The position numbers and the translations under genes are program-made. From Heliocybe sulcata (taxonomy: Eukaryota > Basidiomycota > Agaricomycetes > Gloeophyllales > Gloeophyllaceae), in assembly GCA_004369045.1 (NCBI GenBank), contig ML213517.1, positions 626,757-690,756 of the forward strand: a stretch of 64,000 bases of DNA, in the 5' to 3' direction. Each line of letters begins with the position of its first letter. Within the stretch, counting starts at the first letter, position 1. The notes beneath the pieces are model-generated. The model saw only the letters and a program-made list of their open reading frames with translations, was not told the DNA's origin and ran no database searches. This document shows positions 22,158 to 32,873 of this stretch, one piece after another.

Positions 22158-23408
22158 TCATAAGAGGGACATGGCAAGGGCGACGCTGACGAGCGCTGCC
22201 GCCGCCGTTCCCGCCAAGTGCGTAGCACCGTTGACAGCCGCGACGTAGTCGGACCCACAACTGCCCCGCACAAACAATGCCGCCGCATCGTACGTCTGCT
22301 GCAACCCCGTCACGTTATCCGCCGCCTGGTCGTACATGCTCATCAGCGTCTGCGTGCAGGCGTCGCATGTCGGTGCGCTCGAGTTGGGCACCGTCATGCC
22401 TAGCGGGAGGTTGTAGAAATACAAGTCGGAGGGGTTCGTGTTGCGTATGGCGTCGATGAAGCAGTAGGCATTCGTAGCGGGGTCAGGCTGGCACGCCACA
22501 TCCCTCATAAGCTTGTACGCTTCGAGGCCTGCGACGGCTTGAGTGACAGCGGTGAAGCCGTTCGAAATCTCCTTGGAGCACTGCGACTTCATCTGGCTGA
22601 GGTACGACGCCATGGTCGCCACGCACGTGTCCTCATCTGTGCTGGTGTTACAGGTGCCCCAGATGATAGCGTTCATCTCGGTGAGGTTGCTCTGCGCCTC
22701 GCTAAAGGCATACGAGTTCTGCAGCAAAAGCGAGAAGGGCCGGCAGACGCGGAAGTCGTCCGCTTGCAGCATGGCGGTGAAGAACAGCTGGCAGCCCTGC
22801 GTTGAGAAGTTCTGCTCGAGCTTGTCGTAGGGCTGCGGGAAGGGCGTAGGAAGCATAGGCGGGTTGGAAGGGACCGTCGGCAAGCTCGTCGTGATGGCGC
22901 TCGCTGTCGGGGTGCCCGTGAAACTGGCGGAGAGCGAGCCTGTCACGGCGGACGACGGGACCGACGCCACTGTCGACGCACTCACGGATGCAAGCATCTG
23001 GTCCAAAGAGTCTGGCAGCGGCGCTCGCCGGTGCTTCGTCCGGTGCTCATGGAAATTCCAGTCGGTCAGGGAGGCCGCCCAGCTCTCGTAATCCGAAGCT
23101 CGATTCGTGGAGAGGATGTCGAGAGCGGCCGGGTGGGAGAGGAAGCGGGTGGAGGCAGTGATGAGGATGAGGACGGCAGGGACCAGGAGGATGGTCCATC
23201 GCGTGCGTCGGCCGCTTTGCAGCTTCGATTCATGGCTGCGCAAGGATGAAGTGCGCTGGTGAGAGTGAGGCGGCGGTGCTGGGGACGGCGACCGAGAGGG
23301 CGGACACGATGAGGGCACCGTCAGCGTGGAACGGTCTGAAGTAAGCGAGTCTGACGACTCCGAGGCCTTTTGTGCGAATGGGAGGGGCGAAGGGGGTGGC
23401 GTGAACAT
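22158..23408 (-). CDS. Single-exon membrane-anchored protein, DUF7729-like
   Basis: This 416-residue protein is of unknown function. Residues 1-68 are Ser/Pro-rich and probably cytosolic. Residues about 70-92 form one membrane segment (TILLVPAVLILITASTRFL). A Ser/Thr-rich stalk follows (about 140-195). The extracellular domain (about 200-390) carries regularly spaced cysteines: QGCQLFF, FRVCRPFSLLL, GTCNTSTDEDTC, SQCSKE, VACQPD, AYCFID, TCDACTQ and GSCGS, plus N-glycosylation sequons (for example NLT, NTS and NVT). The C-terminus is hydrophobic (GTAAAALVSVALAMSLL) and could be a GPI-attachment signal or a second TM. The cysteine-rich region with C..FSLLL..S..F resembles fungal proteins annotated as DUF7729; I give this from memory. 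No intron is needed, unlike in most neighbours. It probably acts at the cell surface. Confidence 0.75.
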   Translation of the reverse strand: MFTPPPSPLPFAQKASESSDSLTSDRSTLTVPSSCPPSRSPSPAPPPHSHQRTSSLRSHESKLQSGRRTRWTILLVPAVLILITASTRFLSHPAALDILSTNRASDYESWAASLTDWNFHEHRTKHRRAPLPDSLDQMLASVSASTVASVPSSAVTGSLSASFTGTPTASAITTSLPTVPSNPPMLPTPFPQPYDKLEQNFSTQGCQLFFTAMLQADDFRVCRPFSLLLQNSYAFSEAQSNLTEMNAIIWGTCNTSTDEDTCVATMASYLSQMKSQCSKEISNGFTAVTQAVAGLEAYKLMRDVACQPDPATNAYCFIDAIRNTNPSDLYFYNLPLGMTVPNSSAPTCDACTQTLMSMYDQAADNVTGLQQTYDAAALFVRGSCGSDYVAAVNGATHLAGTAAAALVSVALAMSLL

Positions 23409-25549
23409 GATGCGACGTGCGATAAAAGCGAGTGTACTGGGTAAACGAGTGGATGGGGTGCGTATCAGGAGCTCGAGAGCGAGCTACCTTTCTGGATTTA
23501 CACGAGATTTTGTTACACCAACTAACTGCGTGGGCAAACATAGCACTCACCGGCGATGACTGATGACAGATCTGCTATCGACGTAAGGACGCCAGATTTA
23601 ACTCTGTTGAAATAAGATGAAATTGCGTGCATAGTATCACAGACTAAAACTTACAGTCCGGATCGCAAGAACGCGTCGTCGTCGTCCTGGACGGTCAGCA
23701 AAGGCAGTCGCTGGCACCGAAAAGAGAGGGAATCTGACCCATTCCCCAGGGGTACTGGTTATAGCATCCAATAAACCTTGGCCGCCGCGTAGCCCGTTCC
23801 AGACCCTTCCGACATCACCAGCATCTCCGGTACCGCCGTCAAATATACCGCCGGTTCCTGGCTTTCGTGGGTAATCTCTTCTCATTGGGCGCCTTGCTGG
23901 TCGACGTCGGTGCAGCGCTGAGCGACGTTGAGGTGGCAGCGTTGAGCGGCGTGAATTGAGAGCGTCGTGACAAGCATGCCTCCGGCATATGCAGATGCGC
24001 GCGACAGCGAGGAGACACCATGGGCATTCTCATTTCTCAGGCTGTCTATGGCAACGTCAACGCTCCAGATCTCTATAACCTGATGAGTCGCAGTTCGAAC
24101 ACGAGAAACGCATCTAGAAAACATCCAGGCAAGACAACATCTCCAGCCCCAGATGTTCTGTAACCCCAATTCCTGCGATTCTGGAGTGTAGCTTGCGCGC
24201 CTGTCCATTTGTAGTGGGGAAGACCGGCTTGGATATGCACAGGTATGCAATCGATGGATGCAAGCAATGAGTAGAAGAATAAATCTTGAGTGTCTAACGA
24301 CGAGCACCAAGAAGTTCGAGGCGAAAGCCCTTGCGCCGCAGAGAGCTCGACTGGCTTTCTGAGAAATGAAGACGCCCTCTTACCCTCCTGGGTGAAGACA
24401 GGCGGGGTTTTAGTGGGTATAGGGTCGGTCGGTACTGCGCGAGGGGTAGGTTAGAAGGTAAATTCAGGCTTGGAGATTAACAGGCAGCGCAGTCTCAAGC
24501 ATGGCCAACTCAGAGTCCCACATTTTGTGCGTAACATTATTTTCCCTCGTGGTTCCTTTCTCTTTGTTCATTACTAGCGCCTCTCCGGAGGGTGCCCCAA
24601 CCAGCGGGCCTGCGAGTTCGACCTGTCGAACGTCAACGGCTGGGTCTACGATTAAACCCTGACTCAAACGCTCCTCCAAAAAGAAAATCACAGAACGATG
24701 GCAAACGGTGACAAGACCGTCATACCCAGTGAGTACTGATTCGCCAGATGTCAGTCTTGTTGCATGCTGGTGGATTAACATCATGCATACAATGGGGTCG
24801 CGGTGCATTGCTGTCATCGAGGGATTGAGGCGGCGAAGTGCTCCTCTTTAGTCTGAAACTTCGGTCTTATCACCAGCGAGCAGTTGCCAGGCTCAGAATT
24901 CTTCTCTGACGATGTCTCGGCTAGCAAAGGTACCCGCTCGAAATGGGCTGCTATGCTCCTACCTCTCTCTTGTAACTTCCCAAGACGACCCCATACTCAT
25001 CAGTTGGCAGCCTCGGCGTCACTCGTCTTTTGTCGTCCGCATTCTTCGACAGGACCCCTGGCGCCTTCTGAAACGCATACAATTCCGGGCGGGTTGTCAG
25101 TCGATTTTACCGCGCATACACGCAAGGCTCTCTTTGGCGAATACCCAGTCTCGTCGAATACACTGGGACACTGCGACTCTGATTCCTTCCTCGTGGCATG
25201 CTTCGCCGTGTACCGTTCATCATGGTGCCATCACGGCTGCGGCGTCGCAATGCTGACCGGACACCCAAGGCACGACCTGGACAAGCCGCCTGCCTCTAAC
25301 ACAGGATGAGAGCAGGTCAAAAGCGAGTAAGGGCAACGTGTCCATAATGCGAGACTATCTGATTCAGGTCATTGCCATGTCTCAGGTACATTGTGGCATT
25401 ATTCGACATGGGTGCGCATGTGACGGGCCACAGCTCCCTTCCTTCCATTTTAGATGCTGTACCTGGATCTTCTGTGGCCTTTGTGACTCTTTGCACCTTC
25501 CGCACTGCGTGCCACATACCACGGACCAAATCGTGCACCGCTACTGGCA
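23409..25549. other. 2.1 kb without a supportable gene
   Basis: Short frames on both strands (23637-25309) overlap each other and show no recognised domain. The end of this stretch forms the promoter region of the LRR-like gene. Confidence 0.45.
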
Positions 25550-25556
25550 TATAAGG
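25550..25556 (+). promoter_or_regulatory. TATA-like box of the LRR-like gene
   Basis: TATAAGG lies 88 bp before the ATG at 25638. It supports that ATG rather than the upstream in-frame ATG at 25338 as the start. Confidence 0.35.
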
Positions 25557-25637
25557 CCGCTCGAAGGTCGATGTGCTACAACGATTCCCGTCTCGTTCCA
25601 TCATCGTCTGCCTTTTCACATTTTTGGGACCGCTAGT

Positions 25638-26903
25638 ATGCCCACAGATGTGTCCTGCCACGAGCCTCATCCCACTTCCTTGGTATGTATCCTCTCGCAT
25701 ATATTAGACGAGGCGTCACTGACTGGCATCCAGCGGGAGCCTCAGGATGTAGCCTATATATACCAGCAGCTCCTGGAACGAGGCGGCACGCCGTTCTTGT
25801 CGTCCTCCGGCTGGCGAGACGCGGTATTCGACTTTAGCTGGACTGGGTCTCGCCAAGTCTTGAATATAACCCCGCTGGATCTCAGGGCCCTGAAGACGCT
25901 GACTCTCCGTCTAATCGATATCAGCATCGACGAGCTCAATGATCTGGCGTTTCTTGGTGACGTTCCTCCGCTAGACCGGTTCACTCTCTCAATCATTCCT
26001 CGACTCCGACGTGGCGGTTCGCTGAGGCTGCATGGGCAGTTGCAGCACCTCACGATATTGCAACTCAAGACGAGCCTGAGCTTCTCTTCCTGCGTGGATG
26101 CTTTGAATGGTTGCACGAAGCTGCGGGAGCTGATGCTCTATCTTGACCCCGATAGAACTACCGCTGAAGATACTTTCAACATCCGGACGGTTCTTCACCT
26201 GCCGCAGTTGACGAATCTGCAGCTAGCCGCTCCATACGTCGGCCATATATTGGATAGACTACGTCTTCCGGGCCTTTACGACCTTTTCGTGAGTGGCAAA
26301 GACCAGGATTCCTCCACCTCCGACCAGGAGAGCCAGTTTTTCCCTCTTGCGTCCTTCGTAGCGCGTTCGGGCTGCTCGCTGAGAAACCTCAGCCTATATT
26401 GCCTGTTCCACGTGGAAGGCCAACTTCTCGAGGCGCTTCGACTTTGCGATAGGCTGGAAACCCTGTTCGTCTCACATGCTCAACTGCACCTGTCGCCAGA
26501 GTTCTTCGACGCTCTTGCTCTCGCTCCAGCCTCCAGCCAAGGCCTATGCAGGAACCTCCAGCAACTGGAGATATCGGATTTCACGATCGACTCCCCGACC
26601 GCTTTGACGCGGATGCTCGAATCTCGCCGGGGTCATGCGATGACTCGTCTCAAATGGCTCTACTTGTCGCAATGCGTAAGGGGCCAGCTGCCTTGGATCT
26701 GGACACTGGACGATACTGGTCAGGCGATGGTCCTGCCTCTGGAGGCTTTGGTCGGGAAGTCCAGCAATATGAGGCGCCCGAGGTTTCGGTACCCGATATT
26801 TCCCATCGTACATAACCTTCCGGACGAGCTGGACGATTTTGAGGCATCCGAGGAGAGCGAGACTATTGATGAGGGCGAGCTGAGCGGTGCCGATTGGCTC
26901 TAG
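25638..26903 (+). CDS. LRR-like protein, probable F-box superfamily relative
   Basis: The protein is about 400-420 residues and leucine-rich, with irregular repeats such as LRALKTLTLRLIDISIDEL, LQHLTILQLKTSL, CTKLRELMLYLDP, LHLPQLTNLQLAAPYV, SLRNLSLYCLF, CDRLETLFVSHAQL and LQQLEISDF. This pattern is typical of the LRR half of agaricomycete F-box proteins, but I see no clear F-box at the N-terminus. The C-terminus is acidic (EASEESETIDEGEL). The frame is open upstream to 25338, but a TATA-like box at 25550 favours the Met at 25638. A GTATGT...CATCCAG segment at 25683-25733 is 51 nt, has good splice signals and keeps the frame, so it may be an intron that can be retained without frameshift. Function is unknown; substrate recognition in an SCF ubiquitin ligase would be the family-based guess. 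Confidence 0.65.
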   Translation: MPTDVSCHEPHPTSLVCILSHILDEASLTGIQREPQDVAYIYQQLLERGGTPFLSSSGWRDAVFDFSWTGSRQVLNITPLDLRALKTLTLRLIDISIDELNDLAFLGDVPPLDRFTLSIIPRLRRGGSLRLHGQLQHLTILQLKTSLSFSSCVDALNGCTKLRELMLYLDPDRTTAEDTFNIRTVLHLPQLTNLQLAAPYVGHILDRLRLPGLYDLFVSGKDQDSSTSDQESQFFPLASFVARSGCSLRNLSLYCLFHVEGQLLEALRLCDRLETLFVSHAQLHLSPEFFDALALAPASSQGLCRNLQQLEISDFTIDSPTALTRMLESRRGHAMTRLKWLYLSQCVRGQLPWIWTLDDTGQAMVLPLEALVGKSSNMRRPRFRYPIFPIVHNLPDELDDFEASEESETIDEGELSGADWL

Positions 26904-27537
26904 ATATCGCTTTGGTTGTAGAGGGTACCTGGTTCCTCTACTCGCACTCGAGGAAGGGGATGGAGTGCACCAGCTCGTGAAATGGCCCGGTTCTCTTCCT
27001 GGAGAGGAATATTTGTCGATGATATTTATCGTATACTATCATGCAGTGCGACTAAGCACCAGGTAATCTGATCTGTCGACTTAGAGAATTAACCGAATCC
27101 GGATGCCTTATGTACCGTTCATGGCAGCTGCAGCGTCGCCCTGGGGCCGCCTTTACCAGGGCCACGCGTGTCATGAAGCCGTCTAGTTCAAAGGCGCTAC
27201 TAGCTGATGCAGGTGGCTTCCCTTGAAGTCAGATCTCTTGCGTTGGTATCTCCTGCGTACGACAATCAGCTGTACAATCCGGTGGCAGGAGGACGAAGGG
27301 CGCGTTGTATGTAGTCGCAGAATTCCGCCTCTTACTATTCTGTTTCCCCTCAAGTCAAATTTAAATCTGTCAATATCCCAGGTTTAACATGACTACAAGA
27401 TCAGGAGACGTAGTTTCTGCAATGTCCCATTGAGCCTCTGCTTCGGGCTTGTGAGTTGGCGAATAGACCATTAATGACCACGGCGCGTTGTATTTATATC
27501 TTAAAAGCCCAGACAATCTGCGCTTACAGTATCCAAA
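26904..27537. other. Intergenic region, convergent ends
   Basis: This lies between the stop codons of the LRR-like gene and the FAD monooxygenase. No gene or repeat was recognised. Confidence 0.5.
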
Positions 27538-29524
27538 CTAATGCAACACGCCTTCCGTCTTCAGCCACTCCATCGCTTCCTGCAGGTCCTTCTCAAGATC
27601 ATGCTCCCATATCCACCTATACCGCTCATTCAAGTTCTCTCCCACCTTCTTCCAATCGTCGCCCATCGGAGACTCGAGGTCGTACACCTAACTCAGCGTC
27701 AGCACATGCACCCATGAAGCACAATAGGAGAAGTAACGTACCTCGCCGGACCTGAGCGCCCACACTTGCTGCTTTGCGGCGCGGGGCAGGCGGACCCTCT
27801 CATAGGCCTGCAAAAACTTCTCGATAGTCTCGTTCGTACATTCGGGCAGACGGAGGAGGGAAGCCAGGATGTACGCGTCTTCCGTCGCCTGGCCAGCGCC
27901 AGCGCCGTTATGCGGGAGACTAGCGTGCGCCTGGTCACCAACAATTAAAGATAAGAGAACGAATAGTCAGATGAGAGGACTGCGGGATAAATGGAGAACT
28001 CTGCTTACAGAGTCGCCTAACAGTGTCACTCGCCCCTTGGTCCAGGTTTCAAGTGGGACGAGCTCGTGGAGTGCCCACCTCTCGGGTTTCTCAACCAGCT
28101 AGGGGCACGTCAGCTGCCGTTTCCGCCCCAGATATTACACAGAAGGATGCGTACATCGAGGTACTCCAGGACGTCCTTGTCCCAGCCTTGGAAGTCTTTC
28201 TTCATCTCGTCTTTGCCTACTGGAACGACCCACTGGCCCCTGCGATGAAAGCATCAGCTCTCACAATATCACAACAGTAAAAGGAAGTATGAGTGGACTT
28301 ACTCCCACGTTCTTTCATCTGCGGGCTTCGAGTGGTCTGAGACGAACGCGACGAGATTGAGAATATTGCCTTGTTCGATCGGGAAAGTCAGGACGTGCTG
28401 CACAGTGCCGGGTCAGGAAAAGGGCACAGATGCATGACTGTCCTGCGAAAATGGCTCACCTTGTGCGGGCCCAACCACATCCGAGAAACCCTCGCAGTTT
28501 CACCTGTACGCTGAACGGCCTTGTCCATTGGCAGGAGACCGCGGTAGGCATATGTTCCTGTGATAGGGGACACGGGGTTAGGTATTGCATCATATAGAAG
28601 TGATGATAATGACCCGTATATCTGACTACGCCACCCAGACCCATACTACCGCGAACGGCACTCTTAACTCCGTCGCACCCAATACATACATCCACTTCCA
28701 ACGTCGTGCCCGTCGGATAGTCCGGGTGGGGTTGGTGCGGTGGGGAGGTATGGATCAGGACCTTGTTAGAGGGGAGGTTCTCGACCTAATGCCATACGTA
28801 AGGTTGCGTGTGTTGAGGTGAGATGGGAGCAAGAAGACGAACCTTAGTTATTCTGCTGGCAAAGTGCGTCGTGACTGTCTTTGGAAGGAGCGGGAGCAGG
28901 GATTCCAGGAGGCGTGCTCTATACCTCGGTTATGATTATCTGTAGCTTCGAGGAGGGGAAGTGGTACTTACCGATGTACTGTGCTCTGCCTACCCTTCCC
29001 AGTAACCTATTCGCATTATCTCAGTATCAGTGCCGGGACTGCGTAGAAGATACATGGGATACCTACCTCAGCGATAGTCTCCTGCGTATCCCACTTTGTG
29101 AAATGGAACCAGAGGCCATTCTTTTCCTCCATGGTGGCGACTCTCTCATAATTACCGAGTATCGGAGTATCAAGTGCGTTCGACAGAAGATGTAGAGCTT
29201 CTACGGAACTGCGACAGTCATACGAGACATCAGCCCTCCAGAGGAATATTTCATAGACATGTCAACTTACTTTGGTCCCAGCGCCACACCAGCACCGATC
29301 TCTGAGAATCTGAGATGAGACCTGTATCAGCAAGGCTCGCTCAGAGTGATAATGAAATATCAAACTCGCTTGGCAGCCTGCTCGAAAAGGTGGACTGTAT
29401 ACCCGATTCGGCCCAGCGCGATGGCAGTGACGACCCCGCCAATTCCACCGCCCACGAGACCGACCGTGATGGCGGATTTGGAGGTGTCGAGAGCATTCAA
29501 GTGCGTCTCCATAGAGTTGGCCAT
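27538..29524 (-). CDS. FAD-dependent monooxygenase, salicylate hydroxylase-like
   Basis: This is a flavoprotein hydroxylase of the PHBH-fold group, which uses NAD(P)H and O2 to hydroxylate aromatic or polyketide/terpenoid substrates. Reading the minus strand from the ATG at 29524, the N-terminal Rossmann motif is GLVGGGIGGVVTAIALG, followed by YTVHLFEQA. The middle exon carries the DG motif GCDGVKSAVRGSMGLGG (about 28650-28700). Then come TYAYRGLLPMDKAV, FPIEQGNILNLVAFVSD and GQWVVPVGKDEMKKDFQGWD. The second FAD motif is RVTLLGDS|AHASLPHNGAGAGQA, joined across an intron near 27940-28015, and EDAYILASLL follows. The last exon ends EWLKTEGVLH with a TAG at 27538. The gene has about nine short exons. 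All landmarks of a full-length enzyme (about 430 residues) are present in order, so it looks functional. A role in tailoring terpene or aromatic products is a reasonable but unproven idea. Confidence 0.87.
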
Positions 29525-29941
29525 GTGGTAGTAGGTGGTAGATATTCAAGATGTCGCCTCACGAAGTATGCGGTTCTGCTTGATTCGAGGACGCTTATAT
29601 ATCCCTGGCTGGGCAGCCCGCCCTCTCGGACAGGATGTTGTTGGATAACTCTTGCACGAAAGACTGATTATTCACTCTGCCTGTGCGATCGGGAGCTGCT
29701 TCTGCCTGTGCGATGCCAGCGGGGCTTCGGCATTGAGAAAGCTGAGGGTTCGGCACAGACAAGCCGAGCTATTCATGACAGAAGTGCGGGATTCGGCAGG
29801 AAAGCAATGATTCTTTCCATGAGTAAAAGAGGTATACTCCATGGTGCACTCAACGGTCGAAGCAAGGGTTCAGTGCAGATTGTGCAGACGGTTTTGGCTG
29901 GGAGAGTCGAAAGTCAGGTCAGGCAGGATGCAGGAAGGGAG
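29525..29941. other. Upstream region of the FAD monooxygenase
   Basis: This holds the promoter region of the monooxygenase. A plus-strand frame runs through (29315-30070) but is the shadow of that gene's first exons and then of a repeat. Confidence 0.4.
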
Positions 29942-30035
29942 GCAAGGCCTTACCACTTAACTGCCTTATTCGGAACTCGCGTGTTCTCCACGCGACGGCT
30001 CGGAAAGGTGCGAATCACACCATCGTGGCGCTGGC
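29942..30035 (+). repeat. Inverted repeat, left copy
   Basis: This roughly 90-bp segment matches, in inverse orientation, 32444-32540. Shared features are GGCCTTACCACTTAAC, TGCCTTATTCGGAAC, the hairpin CGCGTG-TTCTC-CACGCG, and GGAAAGGTGCGAATCAC. Only a few bases differ. It could be the end of a DNA transposon of about 2.6 kb, or simply an inverted pair of one dispersed repeat. Confidence 0.7.
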
Positions 30036-30272
30036 CACTCGAAATTTTGCTAAGTCCCCGTTCTGCATAGGTGAGTCGTTTGGAGTCATTAGAGTGTGTC
30101 AAAAGACTGCCTGAGAACTGGCGCGCATCGGCTGCAATAGTACTAGTGCTGCACTAGTAGTATATATTACAATGATATTATATTGGTACACCATGCGACC
30201 ATGATAGTATACAACTAAAGAGAAGACAAATATGATATACTCAAATCCCCGACAACATGCCCAGTCAATGAC
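30036..30272. other. AT-rich intergenic stretch
   Basis: It contains TA-rich runs (for example around 30160-30180) and no gene. Base composition is clearly lower in GC than in the flanking genes. Confidence 0.4.
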
Positions 30273-30293
30273 CCAGTACTCAGTACTCAGTAC
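30273..30293. repeat. 7-bp microsatellite, 3 units
   Basis: CAGTACT is repeated three times in a row. Confidence 0.8.
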
Positions 30294-31220
30294 TCAAATA
30301 CTTGGGAAGCTCCGACTGCCGTCGGTAACTGGCCCCTCCTTTAAGTTAAATTAATTTTAAACACACTACATGAGCTCAACAAGACTTTGATACAAGCGAT
30401 GTTCAATGCCAAAGGCCCAAACAGCACTTCTTAGTGGATTGTCTAGCCTTACTCCCTGCTTGGTGACACTCAGTGAGCCGGAGATTGAATCTGACGCCCA
30501 ATGGCAAATCCCGAACATGTGGTGGGAGGTAGGAATGCCCGTCTTATAACCATCTTTGCTACCCTGTGCATCTCATATGTACCTAAAAATGATCTTTGAA
30601 AGGTATACACGCAATATATGATGATTTTGCAATTTTGTTTGCCTTCTTTTAGCCCAGTGGAGGACATACACTCGTCGACGTCGTGCACGACAACGACAAC
30701 GAGATACCGATTGCACCGCTCGGCGTTTGCGCCGCACGTAACTTAATTTGGATCAGACGTGCATCATTGGGTTACCGGGCAATACTCTATACAGGCTATA
30801 AGGTCGTTGACCCGGCTGGGGATTCAGCTAGGGTAGATGATTAAGGTTCTTGAGCTTTACTATATACTGTGGGAATGGGACCCTAGTCTCCAGTATAGTT
30901 ATACTCGAATTTGGTGTCACTTGGGTGTAATGAGCAGGGTTCAAACCCTCTGTGATACTGAGCGGGATTTCATTGAGCTACTATGTGAACCGCCCGGTCA
31001 TAGTCCAGGAAAAACAATCGATACATCACCACATGATGCATGATAGGCAGATGGCGTAGTCCGACAGTTTCTAAACTTCGAATTGGATTGTTTAAAGGCT
31101 CTTACGAGCCGACTCCGATTTTTCATTCCTTCCCTTCCTTTTTTCACATCTCAGTGATTATTGTTCCCTGATTATATTATGAACCAGAAGGAATTAATTT
31201 GGCAAATGCACGCGTGATGG
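30294..31220. other. Intergenic, repeat-rich, no gene
   Basis: No open frame looks like a gene. A palindromic GGGTTCAAACCC near 30938 resembles a Pol III B box, but there is no tRNA fold or A box around it. Confidence 0.4.
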
Positions 31221-31492
31221 TGGGTCAAAAAGTGTGCCGGAAGTCGAGGGCGGAGAGCCCTTCCAAAAGGAGGAGCATAACAGAGGACTGGAGTCTGGAC
31301 ACTTGGTTTTGGTATGAGAGTATGCTCTCGCTCCATGCAGGCAACTACTACATTAATGCTTTCCATTAATGCTTTCACTGGCCGAAGAAACTGCGCCACT
31401 GTGAGCAAATACGAGCAAAATCGGCAAAAGCCGGTTGGTCGAAAAGTGAGCCATAATGCGGGTTTTGAGAACCCCTCCAAAAGGAGGGGCAT
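31221..31492. repeat. Two direct copies of a short hairpin element
   Basis: Copy 1 (about 31221-31278) and copy 2 (about 31435-31492) both start with a GGTC(A/G)AAAA(A)GTG-like stretch and end with CCC(T/C)TCCAAAAGGAGG(A/G)GCAT. The last part is a hairpin with AAAA in the loop. They are 214 bp apart and moderately diverged. Confidence 0.5.
31351..31376. repeat. 13-bp tandem duplication
   Basis: CATTAATGCTTTC occurs twice without spacer, lying between the two hairpin copies. Confidence 0.8.
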
Positions 31493-31591
31493 GCATGACT
31501 TAAATGTCCGCCCTTGTGCACGGAAGAGGGACTTCACAAAAATTTCGAGTGGTCAGCGCGACGATGGGCACGATAATGATACCACTGCACT

Positions 31592-31836
31592 AAAATAAAA
31601 AGAAAAAGAAAAAGAAAAAAGGAAAAAGGGGATTGGCTCAAAGAGCCATGTGGCATATCCGGATGTAGTCCACTGCGACTGGTAGTGTTCAGTACCTCGC
31701 CTTCGAGCTCGCAATACCATGGTATTTTAAGGAACTCAGAATCTATATGATCAAGGCATTCCATAATTCTTAATTTCCATTTTTTTCTCCCGGTCTTCGA
31801 CCGGGCAACAGACCAGTGCCCAAGCTTCACAGAAGC
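31592..31836 (+). repeat. Repeat module A: A-rich tract plus hairpin
   Basis: The module starts with an A/G-rich tract of AAAAAG units (31592-31627), then GGGGATTGGCTC with GAGCC shortly after. It runs to a T-rich stretch and the hairpin CCCGGTC-TTC-GACCGGG (31789-31805). It is cut by the assembly gap. Modules B and C have the same order of parts. Confidence 0.6.
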
Positions 31837-32081
31837 NNNNNNNNNNNNNNNNNNNNNNNNNNNNNNNNNNNNNNNNNNNNNNNNNNNNNNNNNNNNNNNN
31901 NNNNNNNNNNNNNNNNNNNNNNNNNNNNNNNNNNNNNNNNNNNNNNNNNNNNNNNNNNNNNNNNNNNNNNNNNNNNNNNNNNNNNNNNNNNNNNNNNNNN
32001 NNNNNNNNNNNNNNNNNNNNNNNNNNNNNNNNNNNNNNNNNNNNNNNNNNNNNNNNNNNNNNNNNNNNNNNNNNNNNNNNN
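31837..32081. other. Assembly gap (245 N)
   Basis: All bases are N. The gap directly follows repeat module A, so a collapsed or unresolved repeat is the likely cause. Confidence 0.99.
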
Positions 32082-32443
32082 AACACTATACCAATTTTTT
32101 TCTCGTTTTATTAAGAGGTGTAACTCGTCCTATGGATCACCTATGATATTGAGCGGAGTACGAACTATCCAAGTCAGTTCGGCAAAATCCGCCGTGCTCC
32201 AGCAACGTTGTCGCTCTTACAGCAACGGTATGCACACGCTAACCAGCTGAAGGTTACGGAATGTAATATAGCCCTTGCCATATCTTATTTTATAGGTCCT
32301 TTAGGTCTTTTTAACAGTTTCCACGTTCTGTAAGCTCTGTGCAAGGTGGTTTCCGCGTCGCCACTAGCCACGTGAACCTTCCTATTCTGGATTGAAACTC
32401 CGCTCAATATCATTATCAATATCATGCCTGGGAGTGAGTAACG

Positions 32444-32540
32444 CCCCCGACGATGGCGTGATTCGCACCTTTCCGGGTTGTCGCGTGGAAAACACGCGGG
32501 TTCCGAATAAGGCAGTTAAGTGGTAAGGCCTTACCTCCGG
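32444..32540 (-). repeat. Inverted repeat, right copy
   Basis: This is the partner of 29942-30035 in reverse orientation. The hairpin here is CGCGTG-TTTTC-CACGCG. On its inner side it continues into a stretch with GAGTGAGTAACGCCCCC and a CCGCTCAATATC motif, which the left copy lacks. Confidence 0.7.
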
Positions 32541-32873
32541 CAGGAAGACTACAGAGATAATATTACTATATAAAGACGTAGTTTGTTCGTGCTTTCCCGG
32601 TGGCATAACGACATGATCTGACACGCGGCATCCCCAGCTTCTCATCGATGCAGCAGCTACGTGTACATGATTGTCTGAGAGTACTGCTGCTGCTTAAGCA
32701 AATATGTAGCTGAAGAGCTCATATTATTAATGGCGCTCTCTGGATTAATTAGCTTAAGCGAAATCGCATGAACTTCATCCGAGGTTAGGGTCCGGCAACC
32801 GGCCGGCATGCTCTCACCTCCGCTCACTTACTCAGTCCACACTACCAAGGTCGCCGACCTGCCTCCTTTCGCC

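Noticed and set aside
22218-23249. Plus-strand frames over the surface-protein gene
   Set aside because: They are shadows of the 416-residue minus-strand frame, which has membrane segments and ordered cysteines.
29315-30070. Long plus-strand frame of 251 codons
   Set aside because: It is antisense to the first exons of the FAD monooxygenase and then runs through a repeat that is also found inverted at 32444.
30925-30965. Possible tRNA or SINE because of GGGTTCAAACCC
   Set aside because: No acceptor stem, anticodon stem or A box can be found around it.
31751-32250. Two frames spanning the assembly gap
   Set aside because: Most of their codons are N; they are artefacts.
29942-32540. A shared peptide encoded in both inverted repeat copies, as if it were a gene
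   Set aside because: The similarity is of the DNA repeat; the frames end quickly and have different neighbours.
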